DNA from: Paucimonas lemoignei
Lineage (GTDB): Bacteria; Pseudomonadota; Gammaproteobacteria; Pseudomonadales; Pseudomonadaceae
Direction of reading: 5' to 3'
Assembly (NCBI GenBank): GCA_900475325.1
Contig: LS483371.1
Coordinates: 5,052,001 to 5,116,000 of the forward strand
Length of the DNA: 64,000 nt
Positions 42,323 through 50,037 of the stretch are shown in pieces; the stretch's first letter is position 1; every line of letters starts with the position of its first letter. Both the position numbers and the translations under genes were made by a program. Below the pieces are notes generated by a model, which was not told where the DNA came from, ran no database searches, and saw only the letters and a list, made by a program, of their open reading frames with translations.

Positions 42323-42631
42323 ATGAGCGACACCACCCTCCCTCCCCGCTACGTCCCCCTCACCCAACCCGGCCAGGACAACCCGGTCTTCTTTCTGGAC
42401 ACCCAAGCCCCCCTGGTAGACCTGCACGCCTGCGCCGAACTGCGGGTCAGCCTCGCCACTCGTTTCCTGGATGCCCTGGTGAACATGCAACCCACCCACG
42501 CAGACGAGCGGGATTTGGGCACCATCGCCAGCACCGCACATTTACTGATGCTGGAGGCGTGTGATGTGCACCGCGTGATTGAGAGACGGCTTTGGCAAGC
42601 AGACGTCGAGGCAATGGGTCGTTTAGCTTGA
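42323..42631 (+). CDS. Small Pseudomonas protein behind the structured leader
   Basis: 102 residues starting MSDTTLPPRYVPL. No catalytic motif, membrane helix or signal is present. The N-terminal half reads TQPGQDNPVFFLDTQAPLVDLHACAELRVSLA and the C-terminal helix TAHLLMLEACDVHRVIERRLW. It resembles the small helical genus-specific proteins (DUF3077/DUF6124-like) that often occur in many copies in Pseudomonas. AAGGA lies 11 bases before the ATG. An ATG at 42287 with AGAAGG just upstream would add 12 residues but falls in the conserved leader. Function unknown. Confidence 0.65.
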   Translation: MSDTTLPPRYVPLTQPGQDNPVFFLDTQAPLVDLHACAELRVSLATRFLDALVNMQPTHADERDLGTIASTAHLLMLEACDVHRVIERRLWQADVEAMGRLA

Positions 42632-42757
42632 TCTGGCGCGTCTGAATTCACATAACGCAGCCAGCATTTTTTCATGGTCTGGATGCTGGCTGATTCAGCG
42701 GTATCCCCGCTCCTCGACCTGGCGGGCTCCTATGAAATCGAAGGTCGGCGTGATAAC

Positions 42758-44104
42758 TCAGTCCAGAAGCGACTGACCAGCCGCCAAGCCAAATACCTCC
42801 GGTTCAAGCCTCACCAGCTCACTCAGCGCGCCATGCGCGTCGAAGCCTTCACGGATAAGCTCGGCGAACTGCTCCATCGCCCGAAGTGAAATGTTGTTGT
42901 TCAACGCGCCCTGCATAAAGTGGCTGGCGATCCCTTGCACGTCCTCAACTCTCGGTTGCGCGCCAAGCTGGGCGAATTTCGCCAATGCCTGCCTGCCCTC
43001 GGTAAGCTCGTCAATCTCAAACACATCCAGAAAAGCCATGCCCAGCGTGCCAACGATGTGGTGATCGGGGCGGTCCCAATACTTCTGAATGCCGTCCTGC
43101 TTATCGGCCCGTTCGATTTGCTTACGAATTTTGTTGGGGATCGTGGCCGCTGCCTTGTATCGGTTGTAATACTCGCGGTTCGCCAGACTCGCCGCGTCCT
43201 TGACCACTTTCCACATGACAAACCACAGCTGGGCCACGCTGTACCGATGCAGAGCAGAACGGACGATGGCCTTTATTTTGTCGATATCCTCATCGTCGAG
43301 GTCATGGTTATAAACCCTGCACTGATCCATCAGGTACCGGAGCACATCACCCACTGCGTAATCGAGCCAGAGATTGCTCATTGCCTGGGCATCAGTAAAC
43401 CCTCGCTCAAGGATCGTTTCCAACGGCCCGACCCCACGGCCAAGGACCTCGTCGGGTGGCAAGAAGAACTGAATCGAATTCGGATACGCCTGCAGCTCTC
43501 CATCAAGCAGGTAATACGTACCCCGCTGCGCAGCTCGCGGGTCATCCCAAATGACACCCGCCCTGGATAGACGGAGCAAGTAGGACGACCCCTCCCAGGG
43601 GGCCAGCGCCTCGCAGCTACTTTCAGGGAAAGCGCCCTGGGCAAGACGAGGGGCAATCAGGCCTTCGATGGCCAGAAGAATGAACCGTTGATCGTCGGTC
43701 AAATCGGCATAGTTAATCGTCAGGTTGCGTATGTATTCGATCCGGATATCCAGCTGGGCCTGCATCGCTATCTCAGCCAAGCGCCGCCGCTCAAGCTCTA
43801 GGTTCCGAAGTTCCTCCGAGCACTTCACACAAGGCCCCGCTGAACGCTGAAAATGCTTTTTGGCCTCAGCCCGCCCGGCGATCCGGATCGGCCCCTCACA
43901 CCTTCTGCAGACCTGATTCTCGTCAGTGGCCTCGCACAGTGTCCGGACAAATTTTGCGACCAGCGCCGGATGCCTGACTTCACGAAAGGGAACAAGCTCG
44001 CTGACTTTTTCCAAGTAAGCGCCTTCGTCATCCATTGCCCAGTAACGCTTAGCCAGCGCGACTTCTTCTGGATCTTGAGTAAGAAACTTCAACCTGACTG
44101 CCAT
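42758..44104 (-). CDS. Hypothetical protein with an N-terminal zinc-ribbon-like motif
   Basis: 448 residues, cytosolic, no family recognised. A CxxC...CxxC motif (VCRRCEGPIR ... GPCVKCSEEL, about 78-112) looks like a zinc ribbon. A basic helix follows (ELRNLELERRRLAEIAMQAQ). The remainder is helical with aromatic stretches (WLDYAVGDVLRYLMDQCRVY, AQLWFVMWKVVKDAASLANREYYNRY). The zinc ribbon suggests nucleic-acid or protein contact; I give no function. The start at 44104 (MAVRLKFLTQDPEEV) has GAGGGGGG upstream. It stands alone on the minus strand among small genes, which suggests acquired cargo. Neighbouring genes give no clue. Confidence 0.75.
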   Translation of the reverse strand: MAVRLKFLTQDPEEVALAKRYWAMDDEGAYLEKVSELVPFREVRHPALVAKFVRTLCEATDENQVCRRCEGPIRIAGRAEAKKHFQRSAGPCVKCSEELRNLELERRRLAEIAMQAQLDIRIEYIRNLTINYADLTDDQRFILLAIEGLIAPRLAQGAFPESSCEALAPWEGSSYLLRLSRAGVIWDDPRAAQRGTYYLLDGELQAYPNSIQFFLPPDEVLGRGVGPLETILERGFTDAQAMSNLWLDYAVGDVLRYLMDQCRVYNHDLDDEDIDKIKAIVRSALHRYSVAQLWFVMWKVVKDAASLANREYYNRYKAAATIPNKIRKQIERADKQDGIQKYWDRPDHHIVGTLGMAFLDVFEIDELTEGRQALAKFAQLGAQPRVEDVQGIASHFMQGALNNNISLRAMEQFAELIREGFDAHGALSELVRLEPEVFGLAAGQSLLD

Positions 44105-44466
44105 TTTTGACCCCCCTCGACTTGAACACTCGAAGCCAATGATTCGAATTAACAAATGATAAGGGTGCAAAAATAGTCAGAACGCTGGGTGCGTGGCAGG
44201 AGGAAATCGCTCACTGAGGCTGAGGAGCCCTCCTTAAATGAAGTAGGACAAATCTGACCGACAGCACATTTTTTGCTGCAGCTCGATTAGCCCGGTCACT
44301 GTGGTGCGTAGCCAACAAACGCATACACAACTCGAGATACATCACCACCATCGGGAACAGCTCGCTAACATGCCCTACACTTTTTTATCCCCCTTCCCCC
44401 CGTTTTGGCCCACTATGACCGGCTTACTGACCGCCCTTGCCCCGGTCGAGAACACTGGAGAGTTTG
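44105..44466. other. Intergenic region
   Basis: About 360 bases between two divergent genes. No repeat, RNA or gene is recognised. Somewhat AT-richer than its surroundings. Confidence 0.5.
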
Positions 44467-44715
44467 ATGCCACAAGAAAGGCTGGATCTGCTGAGGCTGC
44501 CCAAGCCTATTCGTGGGCCCATTGATAAGTTGCTGCGTTCTCTGGATGCGGCCAGTACCCGCGAGGATGTGGAGAGCGAGGGCGAGCTGCAGATTGCGTT
44601 CATTCTCGGGCTGGAGACGGCCAAGCGCTTGCGGCCCAGCGATGTCGAAGCGCTTTACATGATTTTTGATGATGCCGTGCAGGCGCGACTCGAAGCGTTT
44701 CCACCGAATAAGTAG
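44467..44715 (+). CDS. Small conserved-looking protein of unknown function
   Basis: 82 residues, cytosolic and mostly helical: MPQERLDLLRLPKPIRGPIDKLLRSLDAAS, then EDVESEGELQIAFILGLETAKRLRPSDVEALYMIFDDAVQARLEAF. The acidic and Leu-rich helices suggest a small dimeric protein. GGAGAG lies 5 bases before the ATG at 44467; an ATG 30 bases upstream lacks a site. There is no membrane helix, metal site or DNA-binding motif. It is followed by a type B repeat. No family named. Confidence 0.7.
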   Translation: MPQERLDLLRLPKPIRGPIDKLLRSLDAASTREDVESEGELQIAFILGLETAKRLRPSDVEALYMIFDDAVQARLEAFPPNK

Positions 44716-44760
44716 CGACAGGCCCACTGGATCAGCGCAATAGCACGGCAGAGCCCCAAT

Positions 44761-44848
44761 CTGTGGGAGCGAATTCATTCGCGAAAGCGGTGTGTCAGAC
44801 CCCAGAACTGATCGGGCGGACGCCTTCGCGAACGAATTCGCGCCCACA
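44761..44848. repeat. Type B inverted-repeat element
   Basis: CTGTGGGAGCGAATTCATTC at the left and GCGAACGAATTCGCGCCCAC at the right, between two convergent genes. Confidence 0.88.
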
Positions 44849-44903
44849 CAAACGCATTTCAACCCAGGTGATTGCGTTGTGGGGGCAGGGTCTCAGGCAG
44901 CTC

Positions 44904-45452
44904 TTACTTCACCACCTCAATCTTCTTCACAAAGACCAGTTTCTCGTCGGCAGCCGGCCCGGCGATGCGGTCGTTGTTGAGCTCGCTGGCGACGGTGACT
45001 TTGACGTTTTTGCCGACCATGTTCGGCAGCAAGGTGGCTTCGCCTTCGTCTTCGGCGATGAACCAGGCGCCACACTTGCCATCGCAATAGGCGCTGACAC
45101 GGCGGCCGTCGCTGACCAGCACGGTGATGGTGTAGTCATCAATGCCGTTGCCCGCAATCAAGGCGCCCTGCACGGTTTCCGGTTTGGTCAGCTTGAAGTG
45201 GCAGTAGTCCGGCGTGTTCGGGTCATCGCCCAGAAAGCCGCAGCCGCGCTCGACTTCGCTGTTGATCAGCTCGCAGCTGTTGGCCACGTTGCACGGCGGG
45301 CGCGTCGCCGGGGAAACGTTGATGCATTGTTTGACCAGCAATTCGGCGCGCTTCTGGCCGATAGCTTCGGCGCAGGTTTTATCCGCCGCGTTGGCCCCAA
45401 AGGCGGCCATCAAGGTGAAGAGCAACGAGAACATCAGGCTTTTTGTTTGCAT
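44904..45452 (-). CDS. Cys-rich secreted protein of unknown function
   Basis: 182-residue precursor. The signal peptide MQTKSLMFSLLFTLMAAFGANA is cleaved before ADKTC. The mature part has nine cysteines (for example CAEAIG, QCINVS, CNVANSC, CGFLGDDP, YCHFKL, YCDGKCG), suggesting several disulfides in the periplasm. The second half, TITVLVSDGRRVSAYC to VTVASELNNDRIAGPAADEKLVFVKKIEVVK, looks like a small OB or beta-barrel fold with a nucleotide-independent role. No family is recognised. The start at 45452 is chosen from the signal peptide. Confidence 0.75.
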   Translation of the reverse strand: MQTKSLMFSLLFTLMAAFGANAADKTCAEAIGQKRAELLVKQCINVSPATRPPCNVANSCELINSEVERGCGFLGDDPNTPDYCHFKLTKPETVQGALIAGNGIDDYTITVLVSDGRRVSAYCDGKCGAWFIAEDEGEATLLPNMVGKNVKVTVASELNNDRIAGPAADEKLVFVKKIEVVK

Positions 45453-45564
45453 GAGCGATTCCAGGTAGCAAGCAGGCACTGCGACTTGCCAACGTCAGGT
45501 GACAGGGCATTTTTGCGAAGTATTGCAGAGCAGAGCGGGTTTCACACGGGCCGAAATATTCCGC

Positions 45565-45747
45565 TCAGCCTTTCTTCTTGGTGAGGCTTTTCAAACGCTG
45601 ACTGGCGCGCTGCACAGCGGCCATTTTCTCCGGGCGGTTCATGCGCCGCCATTTGCGGATGTCCTCCTTGTTGCGACCACAACTGACGCACACGTCGCCG
45701 CTGAGCTGGCACACGGAGGTGCAGGGGTTTTCGATGTCCTTGGCCAC
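45565..45747 (-). CDS. DUF1289 family small Cys-motif protein
   Basis: 60 residues with the DUF1289 pattern PCTSVCQLSGDVCVSCGR: four cysteines near the N-terminus that likely hold a metal or Fe-S centre. A basic helix WRRMNRPEKMAAVQRASQRL follows. The family is widespread in proteobacteria and uncharacterised. The start is GTG at 45747, 3 bases after the stop of the upstream gene, so the two are one transcription unit. Confidence 0.88.
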   Translation of the reverse strand: MAKDIENPCTSVCQLSGDVCVSCGRNKEDIRKWRRMNRPEKMAAVQRASQRLKSLTKKKG

Positions 45748-45750
45748 CGG

Positions 45751-46107
45751 TCAGCCCCGCGCCAGGCGTTGCTGCCAATTACCGCCATGGGCGCGCTGGC
45801 ATTGTTCTTCGCTGTCGAACTGCACATGCGCGGCCACATTTTTGACAGCCACATCGGCTGCGCTCAGGGCGATGGCGGTGAGTTCGACCATGCGTGCGCG
45901 ATGCTCGCTGGCCAGCGCCAATTCCTGGTTGCTGACGGTATCGAATACCCACACAACCCGCAGGCTGGCAGGGAACGCCGCGTAATCGACTTCGTGGGTC
46001 AACCAGACAAAGCCGACGATCTGCGCCTTGGCGGTTTCGCAGGCCTCGGTCAAGGTGGACGCCAGGCGGCGCTCGATCCGCGCCTGATCGCGCTTGGTCA
46101 ACTGCAT
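45751..46107 (-). CDS. Conserved hypothetical protein upstream of the DUF1289 gene
   Basis: 118 residues starting MQLTKRDQARIERRLASTLTEACETAK, soluble, no signal or membrane helix. The core AQIVGFVWLTHEVDYAAFPASLRVVWVFDTVSNQELALA suggests an alpha/beta sandwich fold. The C-terminal half is helical and ends NWQQRLARG. AGGAC precedes the start at 46107; an upstream in-frame start at 46143 lacks a site. It is co-transcribed with the DUF1289 gene. I do not recognise a named family. Confidence 0.75.
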   Translation of the reverse strand: MQLTKRDQARIERRLASTLTEACETAKAQIVGFVWLTHEVDYAAFPASLRVVWVFDTVSNQELALASEHRARMVELTAIALSAADVAVKNVAAHVQFDSEEQCQRAHGGNWQQRLARG

Positions 46108-46344
46108 GGGGGTGTCCTGAAACAGTGAAGTGGGCGCCATCATACGTCACCTCTTGGCGCCATCCATCACCCCAATACTTGTAGGAAATTTCTGAATTTC
46201 TCCAGATGCCGCTCAACCCCTTGTTTAGCCAGAGCGGGCTCACTACTCTGCGGCCCGTCGCTTTGACAGCGGCCGGGTTTAGTCGCCCGATCCCATCGCA
46301 GATTGCACTGTTTGGACTCCGGGCATCTACCTGCCTGTTTTTTT

Positions 46345-46453
46345 GCGGCTGTACGGGGGGCACTTTCGGGTGCGCCGATTATTTGCTGGTGGGTCGGTCG
46401 ACTAACCCGCGTACAGCTGCCTTTTTCCGCAAAACAGCTTCATCGCAGAAGGT
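46345..46453 (+). promoter_or_regulatory. Structured RNA leader, copy 2
   Basis: The closing stem pairs 46345-46359 (GCGGCTGTACGGGGG) with 46406-46420 (CCCGCGTACAGCTGC), with one mismatch. Inside are a UUCG-capped 5-bp hairpin (46360-46373) and a stem 46375-46378 with 46394-46397. AGAAGGT follows at 46447. Compared with copy 1, pairs change G-U to A-U and G-C to A-U while pairing is kept. The small gene at 46502 follows. Confidence 0.7.
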
Positions 46454-46501
46454 AGTTTTCCAGCAGTTAACAACCTCTCCCTCTACTCAGGAGAAATAAC
46501 C

Positions 46502-46756
46502 GTGCAGCACACTCTCAGCGGCCGTTCAGCGTCCACGTTGCTTTTATCCTTACCCGCAGAGGTCAGCTCGGAAGACGCTCTGGCCCAAACCTCTGACCTG
46601 TTGCGTTGCGCAACGACTTCCGCCTACGGGGCCGCTGAACATCTGCGCGGCACGCAACGCGATCATGCAATGTCAGTGGTGCACCTGGTTGAAATGGCTC
46701 AAGCCATGGTGGATGGACTGCTGGACAGGCACTTGATCCATGCAGCAGGCCAATAG
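46502..46756 (+). CDS. DUF3077-like small protein behind the structured leader
   Basis: 84 residues. The pattern LAQTSDLLRCATTSAYGAAEHLRG, then HAMSVVHLVEMAQAMVDGLLD, fits the DUF3077/DUF6124 group of Pseudomonas small helical proteins of unknown role. The start is GTG at 46502 with AGGAGA 8 bases upstream. It is preceded by the second copy of the conserved RNA leader, which suggests post-transcriptional control shared with the gene at 42323. It is followed by a GGGGCAAC/GTTGCCCC stem at 46850-46878 without a T-run. Confidence 0.75.
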   Translation: MQHTLSGRSASTLLLSLPAEVSSEDALAQTSDLLRCATTSAYGAAEHLRGTQRDHAMSVVHLVEMAQAMVDGLLDRHLIHAAGQ

Positions 46757-46960
46757 GCACGCAGCGCCGAGGCTACTACTTCCCGAATTAATGGAATGAT
46801 GGCGCGAGTTTATTTCGCTTGTGGGTGATCGGCGTTCCTCGCTTATATAGGGGCAACATCCCCTAAGCAGGTTGCCCCCGATGTCTTCGCATGCACGCTG
46901 TATTGATCGGCCATTTAATCCGGCACCGACTGCCACTGCCGCCGCGTGTGGTCACCGATC

Positions 46961-48211
46961 ATGAGCCGCGAAAACATCAGCCAGTCCATTTCTCATGTGC
47001 ATCCCCTGACCTTGTCCCACGGCAAAAACGCCGAAGTGTGGGATATGGACAACAAGCGCTATATCGATTTTGTCGGCGGTATTGGGGTGTTGAACCTGGG
47101 CCACTGCAATGCGCAGGTCGTTGCCGCCATCCAGGATCAGGCAACCAGACTGACCCACTATTGCTTCAACGCTGTGCCCCACGCGCCGTATACCCGTTTC
47201 ATGGATCAGTTGGAAACGTTTATCCCGGTGTCCTACCCGCTCAGCGGCATGCTCACCAACAGCGGCGCGGAAGCGGCGGAAAATGCGTTGAAGATCGTGC
47301 GTGGCGCCACCGGCAAGACGGCGATCATTGCCTTCGATGGCGGCTTCCACGGCCGCACCCTGGCGACCCTCAACCTCAACGGCAAGGTCGCGCCCTACAA
47401 GCAAAAGGTCGGTGTCTTGCCCGGCCCGGTGTTTCACATCCCCTTCCCCAGCCAGGACAACGGCGTGACCACCGAGCAGGCGCTCAAGGCCATGGACCGT
47501 CTGTTCAGCGTTGAAATCGATGTGAATGACGTGGCCTGCTTCATCCTCGAAGCCGTTCAGGGCGAAGGTGGTTTTCTGGCGATGGAGCCAGCGTTTGCCC
47601 GGGCATTGCGGGCGTTCTGCGATGAAAAAGGCATCCTGATCATCGCCGATGAAATCCAGTCCGGCTTCGGCCGCACGGGTCAGCGTTTTGCATTCACCCG
47701 GCTCGGCATTGAGCCCGACCTGATCCTGCTGGGTAAAAGCATCGCGGGTGGTATTCCGCTGGGTGCGGTTGTGGGGCGCCGGGCGCTGATGGATACCTTG
47801 CCCAAAGGCGGCCTGGGCGGGACCTATTCCGGCAACCCGATTGCTTGCGCGGCGGGCATTGCCAGCCTGGCGCAGATGACCGACGAGCATCTGTCGTCCT
47901 GGGGGGAAATGCAGGAAAACATGATCGTCAGCCGCTATCAGGCCTGGCAGGCGAACAAGCTGTCGCCCTGCCTCGGCCGCTTGACGGGCGTCGGCGCCAT
48001 GCGCGGCATCGAACTGATCACCGCTGACGGCGCGCCCGGCACGCAGCAACTGGCCCAACTGCTGGAAGCCGCACGGGCTGCGGGCTTGCTGTTGATGCCC
48101 AGCGGCAAGGCCCGACACATCATTCGGCTACTGGCGCCGCTGACTATCGAGCCTGAAGTGTTGCGGGAAGGGCTGGATATTTTTGAGCGGTGCCTGGCTG
48201 AGCTTAAGTAA
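46961..48211 (+). CDS. Class III aminotransferase, probable 2-aminoadipate transaminase
   Basis: 416 residues, PLP-dependent. Class III features seen: TNSGAEAAENALKIVR, GGFHGRT, EAVQGEGGF, IADEIQSGFGRTG (Asp binds the PLP nitrogen), and the Schiff-base Lys in LLGKSIAGGIPLGA. The family includes 4-aminobutyrate and 2-aminoadipate transaminases. The gene for 2-oxoadipate dioxygenase/decarboxylase (hglS) follows by 51 bases, so 2-aminoadipate to 2-oxoadipate is the best guess. The start at 46961 (MSRENISQSI) has no strong ribosome site; GTG or upstream starts are possible. The substrate is inferred from context only. Confidence 0.82.
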   Translation: MSRENISQSISHVHPLTLSHGKNAEVWDMDNKRYIDFVGGIGVLNLGHCNAQVVAAIQDQATRLTHYCFNAVPHAPYTRFMDQLETFIPVSYPLSGMLTNSGAEAAENALKIVRGATGKTAIIAFDGGFHGRTLATLNLNGKVAPYKQKVGVLPGPVFHIPFPSQDNGVTTEQALKAMDRLFSVEIDVNDVACFILEAVQGEGGFLAMEPAFARALRAFCDEKGILIIADEIQSGFGRTGQRFAFTRLGIEPDLILLGKSIAGGIPLGAVVGRRALMDTLPKGGLGGTYSGNPIACAAGIASLAQMTDEHLSSWGEMQENMIVSRYQAWQANKLSPCLGRLTGVGAMRGIELITADGAPGTQQLAQLLEAARAAGLLLMPSGKARHIIRLLAPLTIEPEVLREGLDIFERCLAELK

Positions 48212-48262
48212 CACCGATACCAGCCCCGCAGGCCCCATTGATCGCTACGGAGAATCATCGCA

Positions 48263-49657
48263 ATGACTGCTGCAAGCTTCGCTAACCGTGACGAAATCCG
48301 CGCCAGCTTTTCCCGCGCCATGTCGCAGATGTACAAGGCCGAAGTGCCGCTGTACGGGACGCTGCTGGAGCTGGTGGCAGAAACCAACGAGCACGTGCTG
48401 GCCAATGACTCGCAGATTGCCCGGAGCCTGACGCAGACCGGGGAAATCCAGCGCCTGGACATGGAGCGCCATGGCGCCATCCGGGTCGGCACGGCAGCTG
48501 AACTGGCGACGCTGGGCCGTTTGTTCGCAGTCATGGGCATGGAGCCAGTGGGCTATTACGACCTGACGCCAGCAGGTGTGCCGGTGCATTCGACGGCCTT
48601 TCGCGCCGTCCATGAACAGGCCCTGCAAGTCAGCCCGTTTCGGGTGTTTACCTCGTTGCTGCGCCTGGAGCTGATCGACAACCCCGAATTGCGCGCCTTT
48701 GCCAGTGATGTGTTGAGCAAGCGCAACATCTTCACCCCACGCGCCATCGAGCTGATCGAAAAATCCGAAACCGATGGCGGGCTCAATGAGGCCGATGCGC
48801 AGGACTTTGTACAGCAGGCGCTGGAAACCTTCCGCTGGCACAACACCGCCACCGTGACCCTGGACCAATACAAACAGCTCAACGCGCAACACCGGCTGAT
48901 CGCAGACGTGGTGGCGTTTCATGGCCCGCACATCAATCACCTGACACCCCGCACGCTGGACATTGATGTGGTGCAGGAGGGCATGCCAAAGAAGGGCATC
49001 ACGCCCAAGGCCGTAGTGGAAGGCCCGCCGCGTCGCCACTGCCCTATCCTGCTGCGCCAGACCAGTTTCAAGGCGCTGGAAGAGCCGATTACCTTTGTTG
49101 GCCAGGCTGCCCATGAGGGCGGCAGCCACTCGGCACGCTTTGGGGAGATCGAGCAGCGCGGCGCAGCCCTGACCCCAAAAGGCCGTGAGCTGTATGACGA
49201 GTTGTTGAACGTTGCGCGCGCCCAGCTGGGTGAATTTCCCAACGAAGCCAATGCGGTTCGTTACGCGGGCATCCTTGAGCAGACCTTCAAGGCCTTTCCG
49301 GACAGCTACGAGCAGATGCGCGCCGAGGGCCTGGCGTACTTCCGTTATTTCGTCACCGATAAAGGCGTTGCCGCCGATAAGCTGGCGGGAGCGAATCTTG
49401 ACCACCTGATCAGCGCTGGCGCTATCCGTTACGAGCCGTTGGTTTACGAGGACTTTCTGCCGGTCAGCGCGGCGGGGATTTTCCAGTCCAACCTGGGTGA
49501 TGACGCGCAATCGCACTACAACACCAGCTCGAACCAGCAGGATTTCCAGCAAGCGCTGGGGCGTAACACCATCAACGAACTCAAGCTTTATGCCGACACG
49601 CAGCAGCGCTCGTTGCAGGCCTGCGGCAAAGCGTTGGGGATTGCAGCGCTGGGCTGA
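48263..49657 (+). CDS. hglS: 2-oxoadipate dioxygenase/decarboxylase HglS (DUF1338)
   Basis: 464 residues of the DUF1338/YdcJ group. The family converts 2-oxoadipate to D-2-hydroxyglutarate using Fe(II) and oxygen in lysine breakdown. Visible features: metal-site-like VHSTAFRAV with the conserved His and Arg, the second His region in HGPHINHLTPRTLD, and a long C-terminal region with RYEPLVYEDFLPVSAAGIFQSNL. Its length fits. GGAGAATC lies 7 bases before the ATG. It follows the aminotransferase in the order expected for a 2-aminoadipate route and abuts a convergent small gene. Its last base is next to that gene's last base. Confidence 0.9.
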   Translation: MTAASFANRDEIRASFSRAMSQMYKAEVPLYGTLLELVAETNEHVLANDSQIARSLTQTGEIQRLDMERHGAIRVGTAAELATLGRLFAVMGMEPVGYYDLTPAGVPVHSTAFRAVHEQALQVSPFRVFTSLLRLELIDNPELRAFASDVLSKRNIFTPRAIELIEKSETDGGLNEADAQDFVQQALETFRWHNTATVTLDQYKQLNAQHRLIADVVAFHGPHINHLTPRTLDIDVVQEGMPKKGITPKAVVEGPPRRHCPILLRQTSFKALEEPITFVGQAAHEGGSHSARFGEIEQRGAALTPKGRELYDELLNVARAQLGEFPNEANAVRYAGILEQTFKAFPDSYEQMRAEGLAYFRYFVTDKGVAADKLAGANLDHLISAGAIRYEPLVYEDFLPVSAAGIFQSNLGDDAQSHYNTSSNQQDFQQALGRNTINELKLYADTQQRSLQACGKALGIAALG

Positions 49658-49867
49658 CTAGCGCTGTTGGCGGCGCTGCCACTCATCGGCAACGTCGCCC
49701 ATGGTTTTGGGCCTGCCATCCTTGATCCAGGCCATGAAAGGCCGATCGAACTTGAAGCCCTCACCGCACTGCTCCGTCAGGAACCTGCGCACGCGCTGGG
49801 TGTTTTTGTAGGCCTTGTCCACGGGAGTCTCGCGTGAGAGAGGGGTGCTGTGCCAATCGATAGTCAT
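49658..49867 (-). CDS. DUF6434-like small protein
   Basis: 69 residues: MTIDWHSTPLSRETPVDKAYKNTQRVRRFL, then GEGFKFDRPFMAWIKDGRPKTMGDVADEWQRRQQR. The pattern fits a small DUF6434-type protein with an SAP-like helix-extended-loop-helix appearance. The start at 49867 is chosen by homology; the frame is open upstream through a repeat. Its stop directly abuts the stop of hglS (tail-to-tail, no gap). Function unknown. Confidence 0.75.
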   Translation of the reverse strand: MTIDWHSTPLSRETPVDKAYKNTQRVRRFLTEQCGEGFKFDRPFMAWIKDGRPKTMGDVADEWQRRQQR

Positions 49868-49922
49868 GGGTGATGTCCGATCAAGTGAAGATCCAGTGGG
49901 AGATTCTATGACTAAAGTCCGA

Positions 49923-50013
49923 CGTGGGACCGGCTTCAGCCGGGAAGAGGCCCGTGCATCCACCTGATATTTATCGCCTGAAATGCAGCCTTCCCGGCTA
50001 AAGCCGGTCCCAC
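49923..50013. repeat. Intergenic inverted-repeat element, type C
   Basis: GTGGGACCGGCTTCAGCCGG at the left and CCGGCTAAAGCCGGTCCCAC at the right. A second copy lies at 56103-56192. Confidence 0.88.
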
Positions 50014-50037
50014 ACACAAAAACACCACCCATCTGCC

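Noticed and set aside
46850..46878. GGGGCAAC/GTTGCCCC stem as a terminator
   Set aside because: The stem is good but no T-run follows on either strand; left as a note in the neighbouring gene entry.
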